DNA of 64,000 nucleotides from Spisula solida. Taxonomy: Eukaryota > Mollusca > Bivalvia > Venerida > Mactridae. Both the position numbers and the translations under genes were made by a program. The stretch spans positions 2,130,501 to 2,194,500 of the forward strand of contig OX365952.1 of NCBI GenBank assembly GCA_947247005.1. Reading direction: 5' to 3'. Below the pieces are notes generated by a model. It saw only the letters and a program-made list of their open reading frames with translations, searched no databases and was not told the origin of the DNA. Below are positions 37,001 to 47,545 of this stretch, in pieces (positions within the stretch are counted from its first letter, which is position 1; every line of letters begins with the position of its first letter).

Positions 37001-39656
37001 CATTTATTATTATTATACTATAATATACAGGTGTCCTACTAAGGCATAATACCCAATCCTGAAAATTAGATGCTAGTCTGTTTTTCGAGTGCAATTTGCA
37101 CATATCCATACACCAAAGCACTGTTTCAAACATTGTTCTATTGTTAAAATCAGTTTAAAAAAACTTAAAATGACCATAACTTTGTGAATACTTTTTTTCA
37201 TCAAATTACTTTTATTTTCTGCAGAAAAGTTTATTCTTCATAGAGCAGCAAATCGGGATTTCCAGATTATTCCAAAATTGTAGGACCCCTGAATATAGTT
37301 TATTGTAGTATTTGTGTCTTACCTCATCTGATATAGCTGAGAGACATTTAACGACGGCAAACTTCTTTCTCTCTTCATCACTGACAGACAGGTGATCTTG
37401 ACGTTCCCACTTTCTACCTTTCCTCTTAGATCTTGGAAAAGACTCGAAATCCGGGTCAGGCCCGTCGAAATCTTCCCCATCCTGCAACATAATCATTAAT
37501 GATAAGCTGATATTAAAAAATGATCATACATAATATTCAGAATTAACAATCACTTGTTCTTAATTTGTCCAATACTGTTTGTTAAGGGTTTCAAAAAATT
37601 TGTACTGGATTTTATTATTCTTAACTATAGCCGACTTCTATAATTTATAATTCTAAGAATAATTTATCCTCGAGTCAGAAGGTTCAAACATGCTTATTTA
37701 TAAACTTCAAGGGTTAATAGAAGTCAAATAAAACCCCTATTGCTTAGTCCTTAATAGAGCAATTATTGATCCAATCTGAGGCATATTGTCAATTCCGAAA
37801 TATCGGAAGACAAGTATTGACCAGGCCTAGACACTTAACTATTTTGGCCACTGGTCTGACAGGGCAAAAACGCCCAATTTGTAAATAGGACAGTTACTGG
37901 CAGACTTCCCGATAGTCGTAGAACACCCGTCAGAGCGACGGTCTGACACACTTGAAGAAACTGTCAGACCGGAAGGTAATCTGTCAGACCGAATGGCTTT
38001 CGTCAAAAATCAACAATTTCCCTTTATAATATAGGGTATTCTATTAATAATTATAAGCTATTTTATTGAGTTTTGTATGTAAAAAGACTAAACAACTACA
38101 TAATGTTGGGAAGACTGGTATTGGATGTTGATTAAATTGCATTTCTACGTTCGTTGTGAGTATTAAAGACGATTTTCCTCGTTCGACAAGTACTCACATC
38201 GTGTAATCATTTATTTAAATGAGTATCTTCCTTTCAGCCTTTTGGTCGTCCGTGGCCGGGCGTTTCTTGCCGGGTCTCAATTGCTCGTCCGGTGGCCTAA
38301 GATTCATGTTTTTCTGGTATCTTTTGCTCGTGAATGTGGAAATTATAATCGGAACTCTTCAATAATAAAGTACAGGAACGTTGAGTTTAGAATATGTCAT
38401 TTCCGTTGCGATTAGCCTATTACGTTTTCATTAACGGCCAATCAAATTATCGCTTACGAAAAATCAAGAACGACTACTCGCGTGTGCATTCGTACCAGGA
38501 AAAATCGTACCCAGACAATTCCGATCCGCCGGAAACGCGATTTGTATCGGACCGTGGACGATTGGTCCGACAGCTATTGCGAGGTCTGAACTGGTCCTCA
38601 AGAATTTTCACTGGTCCTTCTGGATTTTCACTGGTCTCGGACCAGCGGACCAGTGTTAGTGTCGAGCCCTGTTGACGAGACATTGATTTGTACATGTGTA
38701 TAGATGAACCAGAACAGCCATCTGTCATGATTCACTTATTTAGCCATGATACACTGTGTACATGCATATTTGCGTATAGATTCAGATTTGAAAATAGCTC
38801 TACTAATGCTTGCTTTAAATCAGCAAATTCAGACTGACTTGTATGTGGGGTAAAAATCCGTACGGACAGAAAATGTTACATGATAATTAACAAATCAGTT
38901 TAGACAACCTAGATAAAACTCTGTGAGTGAAGTTCTAAGAGTAATAAGGGCAGATAACTCCATAAATATAGGTCACAGGTTAACAGCCTTGTCAGTATGG
39001 AGTCCCTTGTGATGTTGAACAACTATGTTGAGTTTCAAGTCGATACCTTTGATATTCTTTAAGAAAACGACAATTTTGTGTATAAATTCAAAGTCAGAAA
39101 AGGGGAATAACTTTTAAAAATTGCTGGATAGATTGGTTTCCTCTTGTCAGTAGATGAAGGTCATCACATTCCACAAGTGTATTAACTTTCAAGTTGAAAG
39201 CTTTGATAGTGTTGAGACAATTAATGTGTAAAATTTGCCACTATTACTATGTACTAAGTCAAAACAAGGGCAGATAACTCCATAAATATAGGTCACTTGG
39301 TTACCAGCCTTGTCAGTATGGACTCCCCTTCCTTATGATGGTGAATAACTTTGTTGAGTTTCAAGTGGATAGCTTTGATTAGTCTTTGAGAAAATTACTT
39401 ACAATAAACTTAACCAAGGAACACACACCCATCATGACAATAGCTCGACTTTTTTCTTCGAAAAGTCAAGCTAAAAACAAGACAGAAAAAGCATTACCTG
39501 CAGGAGTAAGCTAATGATGTAGCGTGTATATACTATGGAATCAATTCCTCGTTGTTCCAGCTCATGTCTGAGCCAACACTGCACAGATGAAGGCAATGTT
39601 GCCTCCATGGAAATTCTGTATTCCGGATACTTCATGGGCAAGAAGGGCATAAGCCA
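28043..39656 (-). CDS. KIAA0232: KIAA0232 orthologue with two CCCH zinc fingers
   Basis: Nine exons, in transcript order: 39656-39498, 37481-37323, 35499-35436, 34735-34648, 33926-30536, 30049-29941, 29521-29365, 28915-28810 and 28201-28043 (TAA at 28043-28045). Phases all agree. Taking the ATG at 39650 gives about 1461 residues (human 1395, from memory). An acceptor-like TTTCTTTCAG precedes 39656, so a 5'UTR exon upstream is likely. Matches to human include GIDSIVYTRYIISLLL, GIETLVEELCSRLKD, YYAAFPAL, IWYTQPI and KTHFRPI. The protein is long, acidic, serine-rich and probably mostly disordered. Special parts are a 9-residue repeat (about 1044-1115) and two CCCH fingers (C1328/C1336/C1341/H1345 and C1352/C1360/C1366/H1370), followed by EEFPEL and a basic tail. 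The function of this family is not established; CCCH fingers suggest RNA contact, which is inference. Confidence 0.92.
29365..29521 (-). other. KIAA0232: Exon encoding tandem CCCH zinc fingers of KIAA0232
   Basis: One 157-nt exon carries both fingers: C-x7-C-x4-C-x3-H (CSFYLEGNC, then SDCKFAH) and C-x7-C-x5-C-x3-H (CRFWEEGGC, then LCPFLH). Spacing fits the CCCH class found in many mRNA-binding proteins. Flanking exons join in phase, so the fingers belong to the KIAA0232 reading frame and not to a separate gene. Confidence 0.85.
29691..29869 (-). repeat. tRNA-derived SINE in a KIAA0232 intron
   Basis: Same family as 22195-22428: it shares CCTTCCACATG, ATTTTCATGGAAGGGTATGA, GACCTGCC and TTACAAATCCAG. 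The tRNA-like head is more decayed here. It lies between the exons at 29941 and 29521. Confidence 0.65.
31046..31261 (-). repeat. KIAA0232: In-frame 27-bp coding repeat, 8 copies of a DPW/NPW nonapeptide
   Basis: Exactly 216 bases encode eight consecutive nonapeptides of the form (D/N)PWPTVE(S/D/G)(K/Q). Four begin DPW and four NPW. The period is 27 bp with no indels, so the frame is kept. It lies in the large exon at about residues 1044-1115. Reverse-strand ORFs here are shadows of the repeat. Confidence 0.95.
34838..34903. repeat. Intronic hairpin, 17-bp arms
   Basis: ACATTAATCTGAGACTC (34838-34854) pairs with GAGTCTCAGGTTAATGT (34887-34903) at 16 of 17 positions around a 32-nt loop. It lies in the KIAA0232 intron between the exons at 35436 and 34735. 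It could be a small MITE or a remnant. Confidence 0.6.
35568..35723. mobile_element. MITE with CAGGGGTTCCA ends, copy 3 (inverted)
   Basis: It starts CAGGGGTTCCACTAGC and ends GTGAAACCCCTG. The interior is the complement of copies 1 and 2 (CCAAAATCTTGAGGGTCAAA). ATGTT lies immediately outside both ends (35563-35567 and 35724-35728), a possible 5-bp target duplication. It sits in a KIAA0232 intron. Confidence 0.85.
35724..37027. other. KIAA0232 intron sequence, nothing recognised
   Basis: AT-rich intronic DNA between the exons at 37323 and 35499. A weak relative of the CAGGGGTTCCA MITE may lie near 36425-36520 but lacks clear termini. Confidence 0.5.
37028..37291. mobile_element. MITE of the GTCCTACTAAGG family, copy 2
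   Basis: The left end is CAGGTGTCCTACTAAGG and the complement of the right end is CAGGGGTCCTAC. AATATA lies directly outside both ends (37022-37027 and 37292-37297), a 6-bp target duplication. The interior matches 24733-24998. It ends only about 30 bp downstream of the donor side of the exon at 37323-37481. Confidence 0.8.
37822..38671. mobile_element. 850-bp hAT-like non-autonomous element
   Basis: The left end is CAGGCCTAGACACTTAAC and the complement of the right end is CAGGGCTCGACACTAACAC, a terminus style seen in hAT elements. Subterminal GGTCTGACAG / GTCCGACAG and CACTGGTC motifs recur near both ends. TTGAC flanks both sides (37817-37821, 38672-38676). No transposase is seen. It lies in the first coding intron of KIAA0232. 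Confidence 0.7.
38945..39390. repeat. Two copies of a ~318-bp dispersed/tandem repeat
   Basis: GGGCAGATAACTCCATAAAT followed by ATAGGTCAC appears near 38949 and 39267, each followed by CAGCCTTGTCAGTATGGA and GTTGAGTTTCAAGT. It lies in the KIAA0232 intron just downstream of the exon at 39498-39656. Confidence 0.7.
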
Positions 39657-39846
39657 CTGAAAGAAATACAAGAATCTTTTAAACAATCATATAAACTGGA
39701 TTTACCAAGTCTCTTTCAGTATCTTGCAGACCTCAACACATTTTCCTACAGTGCGTAAGCCTTAATCCTGTACATAGTATAAGATACACACAGCGTAAAC
39801 ATGCAGGATTTTGAAAGTTATTCTTCATCATAAGTAGGACCAACAA

Positions 39847-41641
39847 CAGTGCCCCAGCTAGACCTTAATAGCAGGGCGCAACGCCCTGCTGCCCTTTTCC
39901 TGCGCCCTGCTGTGCCCTTTTGTTGTCAAATCCGCCCTGCCCTTTGTAAATTCTTATGTGTGTAAAAAAACTGGGTCAATCGAGTAATAAACAACGTGAC
40001 AAGTTGTATATTAATCAGATACGTCAATCATCCATAAAACACTCTTAAATTGATAACATTGGAGGCGGGGCTTGTCATCTGCAACGGCTATCAACCAATG
40101 AGATCGTGTCTCACGTTCACGCAAAATCAACGTGTGAATAGCTAATTGGCATTTATCCGAGTGAATTAGATCACAGATTGTCCGTGAATTTGACCAAGTC
40201 AAGTAAAAAAACTTAGAGGGCACTTGTCAATTTCAACAGAAATGTTTAACATAAGTTACAGTAATGATGAATTCATTCTTAAATTTCGAAGTTTTAATAA
40301 CGCACATTTTTTCTCAGGATCTTGCGGGAAATAAACGCGCGCCATTAAATCACTCTAACTAACCTTTATTTACCAATGTAACCCGTTGACTAGCATGTTT
40401 AATCCTCAATAAAAAACATGTCGTGAATCCAAAAAGAATTTTAAAGCACAGAGCACTATTAAAGTCCTCGACGCATCGCCATATAAGGCGTTAATTCACC
40501 AGAGAAACGTGTAAACTCAGTGAGTTACATACAGTAGTGACGTCATACGGTGTGTAAAACTCACGCGTGTAGAGACTTGGGCGTAGGCCTACTGTAAAGC
40601 ATCAAAGTGTACACGTTATATTTTTTGATGATGTTAAAATTAATCTTAATGAATTAAATCGCGCCTTAGTCTTTGACCATTGGAAAGTTATTGACGTGGA
40701 TTTTCACGAGATTCACTCATATAATGAAGATCCGACAGGGTTGACAATTCTCGCGTAAGTTCTAAAGTTGGACAATTTATTTCTTATTTTAGTTCTTTAT
40801 GTTAGATCACGCATGTTAATTAACATGCGTGGTTAGATTATAATTTTTTTAAGCGAAAAGTCTTATTTCCGCAAGTCTATACTACCTTGATATCAAATAC
40901 AGATCGGTGTAGAAAATAGATAGAAATCTATGAAGATTCACGGGCCGGGATTTAAAATTTCGTATTACCTACGTCGATTAATTGCCGTACGCGCTAGTTG
41001 GCCGAATTTCGATCTCATTGAGTACGATCTAAAAACTTTTTTGGTATACTTATTCTTTTCCCTTCTTTAAATCGGTGATTCCGTGATATGATACTAATAT
41101 CGCACCGAAATTACTTTCGTTTTCGGTTAGTGATAAAACTCGCGCACCGTCCGTAATGTTGTGAAAGAGAAATTTGATGAGAAAATCGTATTTTGTATGT
41201 TTTACATCGTACAATTAAACAGTTAATGAATGCTGTCAAAAGAATAAACATTAACTACTATGATGTTTGTGAATTGAAAGAACAATCAGAGTTGATTATA
41301 CAAGTGTTGATTGTACATACAAGTAGATCAATACTTTGGCATAGGGCATTTGTCTGTTTAAATGTTTTGTGATCATTTAGAAATCTATGCTTCATTTTTT
41401 TTACAAAATATTTTTTTCCTTTTAATGAAAAGGTATATTTGCTTACTGGAGAAACACCACAATTTCTGTCCGGAAACACAGGAGATGCCATAAGCAGACA
41501 CTAAAACTTCAAAATTTTCTTGGGGGAGGACCCCCAATCCCCCCTCAGCCGGGCGGGGGACACCCCCCCCCAAACCCTCCCCCAAAGTGCCCTTTTCACA
41601 AAGTTGCACCCTGCCCTTTTCAAATCCTAGCTGGAGCACTG
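39847..41641. mobile_element. 1.8-kb TIR element with 6-bp target duplication
   Basis: The left end is CAGTGCCCCAGCTAGACCTT and the complement of the right end is CAGTGCTCCAGCTAGGATTT. CAACAA lies directly outside both ends (39841-39846 and 41642-41647). Next to the termini are direct repeats with GCCCTGCTGCCCTTTTC and GCACCCTGCCCTTTTC. A G/C-homopolymer-rich block sits at 41522-41585. The ORFs inside are short and unrecognised, so it is a non-autonomous hAT-like element. It is upstream of the first coding exon of KIAA0232. Confidence 0.75.
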
Positions 41642-42619
41642 CAACAATATATAGTCACAAAATTGGTACATTTAGCCAGGTCTCTAATTACAATTACGTA
41701 ATCAGATAATTTTATATATTATACAAATATATGTTTGTTTGCGTTACTCTAAGACAGTCGTAAGTACAATTTCATTCAGTTTTCTCCCTGAGACTGGCGG
41801 CGGCCTATGACCTCCGACTTTCATGTTGGTTGGAAAACAGTGAAAGGCGATTCAGAATTGACCAAGTGCGGCAGCCCAGACAGAGAATTAAATCAGGAAC
41901 CTCTCGATCCATAGTCAATGGCGTTATCCACTCAACCACAGAGCTGCTCTGTACAACTTTGATGTCACAGAAATATGTAAGATATACTACAGTTCTAACA
42001 AAATTTCTTACCTAAATTAATCTAACAACTGTGACATTCGATCATAACGCAATCAAAACTCGCAACAAACATCAGGTAAATCAAATGGTTGAGTTGTGTT
42101 AAAGGTGCTGATGAACACAGTATGCGAAATGAATCCATTTCCAGCCAGCTCTGTTTATTGACTGATAGGCATTCTGAAATAATAATAAAAACATTATAAT
42201 AACATTGAATTTAGGTTCATTGTAAAACAAGTCAGAACTAGATCTAATTTTTATTGATCATAAAAACGTATGTCTGCAACAAAGGGCCATTACTCTGGCA
42301 ATAATCACCCAACCTTAATTCCTGCAGAGCTCTCTAAGCGGTCAGCGATTTCCTGACTTCTGACTCTGAGGAATCTCCCATCAGCTACTTATCTCAAACT
42401 GAACAAGTTCAATGTTTAAAATAACAAGAAACTAATGGTTGAATAACATGTAAACAAACAAACAAACAAACTACATTTTATGCAACTAAGTACCAGTGAC
42501 TACATTGTCACAATAAGAGCTGTCCACAAACAGCGCGCTCCACTATTGGCAGCGCCATGCTGGGATAGCACAATCATTAATATATATTCAAAACAAAATG
42601 CTTCATAACAGCAGCATTT

Positions 42620-43600
42620 ACCTCTGCTGTGTAGAGGTTGGGGCTTCTAAGTCGAAAAAGGGGGATAATTTGGACAAATTATGCAGGACCATTACCTACT
42701 CATATGTAGGTCCTCTTGGTCATGAAGGTAAACAAATAAGCATTTCTTAGTCCAAAAGGGGGCATAATTTCAACAAAATGCTAAATAGTTATCTTCTCCT
42801 GTGTAGGGGTTGGGGTCATGATGGTGAACAAGTATGCAAAGTATCAAAGCAATATATCAATGCACTTTTAACATATTAGAGGTTTAAAAAACCTGTACCT
42901 TAACTTTAACATTTGCATTTCTAAGTCCAAAAGGGGGCATAATTTCAACAAAATGCTTGATAGATTCACCCACCCCTGTGTAGGTGTTTGGGTCATGATG
43001 GAGAACAAGTATGCATAGGAATATGTGAATGCACTTTGAAATTATTAGAGGTGAAAAAACCTGTACCTAAACTTTAACATTTGCATTTCTAAGTCCAAAA
43101 GGGGGCATTATTTCACTGTGTAGGGGTTGGGGTCATGATGGAGAACAAGTATGCATAGGAATATGTGAATGCACTTTGAAATTATTAGAGGTGAAAAAAC
43201 CTGTACCTAAACTTTAACATTTGCATTTCTAAGTCCAAAAGGGGGCATTATTTCACTGTGTAGGGGTTGGGGTAATGATGGAGAACAAGTATGCAATGTG
43301 AATGCACTTTGAAAATATTAGAGGTTAAAAAACCTGTACCTAAACTTTAACATTTGCACTAAGTTGAAAAAATAAAAGTCACCAAAGTTTCCTACCCCTG
43401 TGGTTGGGTTGGGGTCATGATGGTGAACAAGGATGCAAAGTATCAAAGCAATATGTCACTGCACTATGAAGATATTAGAGGTTAAAAAACCTGTACCTAA
43501 ATTTTAACATTTGCACCAAGTAGAAAAAGGGGGCATAATTTCAAATGCCTCCTGCATATGGGTTGAGGTCATGGTTGCAAACAAGTATGCAAAGTATGAA
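42620..43600. repeat. Degenerate 140-190-bp tandem repeat
   Basis: The recurring phrase CTAAGTCCAAAAGGGGGCAT appears near 42755, 42921, 43089 and 43229. TAGGGGTTGGGGTCATGATG, AACAAGTATGCA and AAAAAACCTGTACCTAAAC recur in the same order. The two most similar copies are 140 bp apart. I recognise the style from mollusc genomes but cannot name the family. Confidence 0.75.
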
Positions 43601-44018
43601 AATGCTTTGGTCCGGGAAATTTGACTGAATGTCGGACCGTTTGACCAACGGAGATTTTGAGTGTGGAGGCGGTGATAATCGCACATCGTAGTTGAAGATT
43701 ATTGTAAAGAATGTAACACTAATTAATGTATTTTCGTAAATCTTCGTCGAGATGCAATAAGAAATCCCTCCAAAATCGTCAAAAATGTAACAATTTTCAG
43801 TGGGATAAAGGTCGCGAAAATTTAACCTTTCTGTTAACAGAAAGTCCTGTCTGATATATACTCATCTACATCTACATCATACACCCAACCGTCGATTACC
43901 GACTATTACAGGGTGGCGCTGTCAGAGAAAAACAGTTATTAAAGAAATATGTATGTTACAAGTGTTAAAAGTGTAAAAGATAAAAGACAGTATGTTACAG
44001 TTAAAATAGACAGTTCAT

Positions 44019-45204
44019 TTACAGTTCTACAGCCGCCAGCCGGTCTCTAAAGACATCTAGGCTGGGGCTGGATTTGACCAAGGTTGGGAGGGAGTTCCAA
44101 AGTCGGATAGTCCTAGGGAAGAAGGAGTTAGAGAAGAATTGGGTGTGAGATTGAGGGATTAGGTAATTGAGATTTCTGGTTGGAATAAGACAAGGAGTCT
44201 GCATTTAGTTCTTGGGGTTTGTAGTAGGCTCCGACATATATGTCTTTGAGGCCAGTGATGGAGATTTTGGCCCAGGCCAGGTTGCAAGATGTTTTGAGAT
44301 CTGGTTGTTCTTGACTTATTAAAGAGTTAGATATTGCTATCATAACCCCACCACCTTGGCCTTCACTCCTGTCATCTCTGTATACTTTGTAGTTGAGATT
44401 CTCAGGAAATATTTCTGAGGAACTGATATCTGGCTTGAGCCACGTTTCAGTTAGACATACAATGTCCGGTTTCGTTTGGTCAATAACAAGGTGCAAGTCG
44501 GGGATTTTATTCTTAATAGAGCGGCAGTTAATGTTGAGGACTGTTAAGCGTTCAGCGGGTTTAAGTTTAGGTTTGGGAGTAACCTTGTTCTTTTTGGGGT
44601 TAGGGGTGGATGAAGCTTTGGGGGTTTCCGGGGCCTCTTGGAGGATGGAGGAGTTATTTAGGCTAAAACTAACTTTGCTACTATCATGGTCTAGCAAGGA
44701 GTAACATGAAGTGTCATTGAGCGAGTCTAAGGAATCAGTTAGTGAACTTGAGTGGTTTGGGGAGCCACACTGAAGGCAGTGCCAGTCTGAGAGTTTGTCA
44801 TAGGTTTGACTGCCTATTCCTTCACAGTCTGTGTGAAACCATGTATCACAATTGTCACATAGGATACCTTTTTGTGACCAGGACACATTTATGGAGCATA
44901 TCCCACAGGGGTATTGGGTGGGTATGGAATGACCTGGAGGTCCAGGGTTGAGCTCTATATCCGACATCTGGCATGCCAGAAGGCAAAAGATGAATTGTAA
45001 TGAGATCTTACTAGCACTAGGTTTTTCTTTATATTTTCTGTATGTAATTACAACATTGAGGATGTTGGAAACAGAGACACCAGTAATGCTGGATTTTGGG
45101 GGAGAGACATCGCACAGTAGTTTATGCTGGATTGTTGAACAGGGAAAAAAGTTATATGATAAGGTAAATATAAAGATACAAAGCAATGTCAGTCTTAGTT
45201 CCAT
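44019..45204 (-). pseudogene. Internally deleted CR1/L2-like LINE: signal-like, 2A, PHD, partial APE endonuclease, RT tail
   Basis: The ORF from 45204 to 44128 (358 codons) starts with a hydrophobic N-terminus (about residues 4-22). A 2A-like motif follows, D-x-E-x-N-P-G-P at residues 82-89 (nt 44961-44938). Next is a PHD finger (C100, C103, C116, C119, H124, C127, C143, C146). From about residue 215 comes the start of an apurinic endonuclease domain (LNINCRSIKNKIPDL, CLTETWLK, GGGVMIAI, YVGAYYKP). The ORF then switches into sequence that, in another frame (44204-44019), reads as the very end of a reverse transcriptase (FFPRTIRLWNSLP). The rest of the endonuclease and nearly all of the RT are missing. 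It is a dead, non-autonomous LINE copy. Its 5'UTR may extend to about 45420. Confidence 0.85.
44938..44961 (-). other. 2A-like ribosome-skipping motif in the LINE
   Basis: The octamer DIELNPGP fits the canonical D-x-E-x-N-P-G-P 2A core, preceded by a leucine-rich hydrophobic segment. Such motifs are reported at the N-terminus of several non-LTR retrotransposons of invertebrates. In this deleted copy it would at most release an N-terminal peptide of about 88 residues. Confidence 0.85.
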
Positions 45205-45519
45205 GGTTCCTGGATTAGAGTGGCTACCAACTTACCACTCAACCAGCAAGTACGTATCCGAAAACTTACATTATATGGATGTTTCAGCTATAGTATATGG
45301 ATACCGCTTAGCGATTACTGTGGTACGAGGAATCTGGGTTATAAACCACGGCGCAGCAACTGTCTATCTATCTTCCTGATAGCCAAACCCCTGCTGGGGA
45401 CTTAGGCTTTGACACGCGTCAAACTGACAAAGAGTGTTAATAAGGATAAGAAATAAAAGTATAAAAGATGTGAGAAAGAAGAAAGGTTAAAAATAGGTTA
45501 AAAACAGGGCAGGTATTAT

Positions 45520-45912
45520 TTAGGGAGAGGCATGTTCAATACGGCTAACAGCCGTGCTGAACTCGGGTGTGGGAAGGTCAATGATGTCAGGGGGTAGGGA
45601 GTTCCAGTGTATTATTGTTCTAGGGAGGAAGGAGAATTTATAGTAGTCTGTTTTTGCATGTATCTGTTGGAATGTCTGAGAGTGTGATGTGCGTGAGGAC
45701 CGGGTGCTAGGGATCAGACAGTTTGGACGTGGGATAGCAACCCGGTCATGTAAGATGTTGTGTAGCATAGTCAGTCGTTGGTCGATACGTCGTTGGTCAA
45801 GGCGTCTCCAGTTTAGGGTAGTCATCATGTCTGTGACACTGGACGTACGACTATAGTCTCGCTTGGTCCAACGAGCAGCTCTACGCTGTATGGCCTCAAG
45901 TTGCTGTATGGC
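45520..45912 (-). pseudogene. LINE 3' fragment: C-terminus of a reverse transcriptase ORF
   Basis: The reading frame on the minus strand gives LEAIQRRAARW, then WRRLDQRRIDQRLTML, and ends with SFLPRTIIHWNSLPPDI and a stop. This pattern is typical of the thumb/C-terminal region of CR1/RTE/jockey-type LINE polymerases. It differs from the RT tail at 44019-44204, so it is a separate, 5'-truncated insertion. Confidence 0.8.
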
Positions 45913-47545
45913 CTTTAAACTGAACCATAAACATATCTAAAAAGACTATCTTATCTTTCTACCTGGGTAAATACAGTAATAAAGGAACAGCATAAAAAAT
46001 TCATTTATTGGTCAGGGTTAGGTAAGCGCCCTTTAAAAATGTGACTGGGGATGATGCAAAAAGTAGACATCCAGTCAGTGGGAGGGGCAACTGTCAAACA
46101 AAAAATGTCCTTGACACTGATAAAATAGTCCATGTGTCATTTTAAACACTGCAATCGTTACATACAGTAGTATTTCTATAATCTACAACAACTGTGCACA
46201 CAGGCGAGACCAGAAAATAGTCGAAAATCTATTAAAATACCTATGTTTCACTGTGTTGCAATCGAGAGTGTTCCACAGGGTCATTTTGACACCGCTCAGT
46301 CAGACGCCGAAACTGGCTTCATTCTGCGATCAATTAACAAAAATCAGAGCAAACATGGTAGACAGTTCATTACACAACCATATTCGGTTGTTCACGACAA
46401 AGTACCATCAGTTTTAACACATTCTTCCGCGTTCTTTTTTGCGTTGTTTTGAACGTCGACCGGAGAATTTCCCGTGACAGTTGACTTCTGCGGAAGTAAA
46501 TACATGCGCCGGAAGTAATGTGCTGTAAAATGTAGTTCTAAAATCAGGACGCGTTGTACATATTTACAGAGATATTTCTGCAATACGCCCATTTGGTATA
46601 CATTAACAATGAACAAAAAATATTAAGATTTCCTAAGATTCCATCTTTCAAGTCATTAATCAATAATTATCAAAATGTTCTTGATATTCCGCGTATGAAT
46701 ATATAGGTCAATGGGACTTTTTTGCACGTTTGACAGACGTTCACTGGCAACGTCTAAAAGCCCGCGTAATACAAGTGCGAGACTGGAATCTCGTCTGGTG
46801 TTAAACGTGTTGATATTTCTGTTTAATTCAATTCTAATTACTGTTTGAATATTGCAACATTTTCTACACTTTATGTGGTAGAGAATATACACTCCAAATA
46901 GAGCTAGAATCTTGTAAATTAGAATCTAGATAAGATTTCAGACATGCCTGTTCAATTCCTAGATCATGATAGGTCTAGATTTAATGACGATTAGATTAAG
47001 ACAGATAATATACTGCAGGCTTTAATAGATCTACAAGAGTACGTATGAAATAGAAGGGCTTAAATGATACGTAGAATATATGCTTTCATTTTAAATAGAA
47101 CGTTCACGGGTTCAGTTTTTAACCCTTCACCACAGCAGTTACTCCCCTTTGTTAGAAGACACACTTTTAAAAGACTACAAGGGAGAGAACTAGTAATGTG
47201 TCAAATAGATATACTCTATGATCTATAGATTTTCTAGATCTACTATTATGGTTGTAGATTTTAGTCTGTTTGGTAATAGATGTTTAAGAACCACAAATCC
47301 ACATAACCAGAAAGCAATTTAAAATTCTGTGTTAGTTAAAATTCTTCAAGAAGAAAGCAAACATTGCAGACGAATATTGACATTTGTGTTTACTGTACGG
47401 ATTTGCACGGTAAGTTTCATACCTGAGAACAGACCCTATTATTATACACATTGTTTAATCCTCTGCGAGTTGGTATAACTAAATAACACATTGGTCAATC
47501 TACAAGGAACTGCATGCTTATAGTTCCAACACAGGACAGCTAGAA
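45913..47545. other. Gene-free stretch holding the putative promoter
   Basis: Bases 45913-46240 show nothing. From about 46240 to 46860 CpG content is locally higher than around it, and the promoter-like sites are listed separately. From 46860 to 47545 the sequence is AT-rich. It contains a good splice donor (ACG|GTAAGT, GT at 47410-47411) that could end a 5'UTR exon of the gene at 54030. Confidence 0.4.
46440..46530. promoter_or_regulatory. Candidate (bidirectional) promoter with two ETS-type sites
   Basis: GCGGAAGTAA at 46490-46499 and GCCGGAAGTAA at 46508-46518 match the CCGGAAGT core bound by GABP/ETS factors, common in housekeeping promoters. CpG dinucleotides cluster nearby. It lies between the minus-strand KIAA0232 (first coding exon 39656) and the plus-strand gene at 54030, so it could serve either or both. 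No transcript data are available here. Confidence 0.35.

Noticed and set aside
42160..42185. Possible 5' exon of KIAA0232 starting after TTATTATTTCAG on the minus strand
   Set aside because: The acceptor is plausible, but there is no coding similarity and no matching donor phase, so it cannot be supported.
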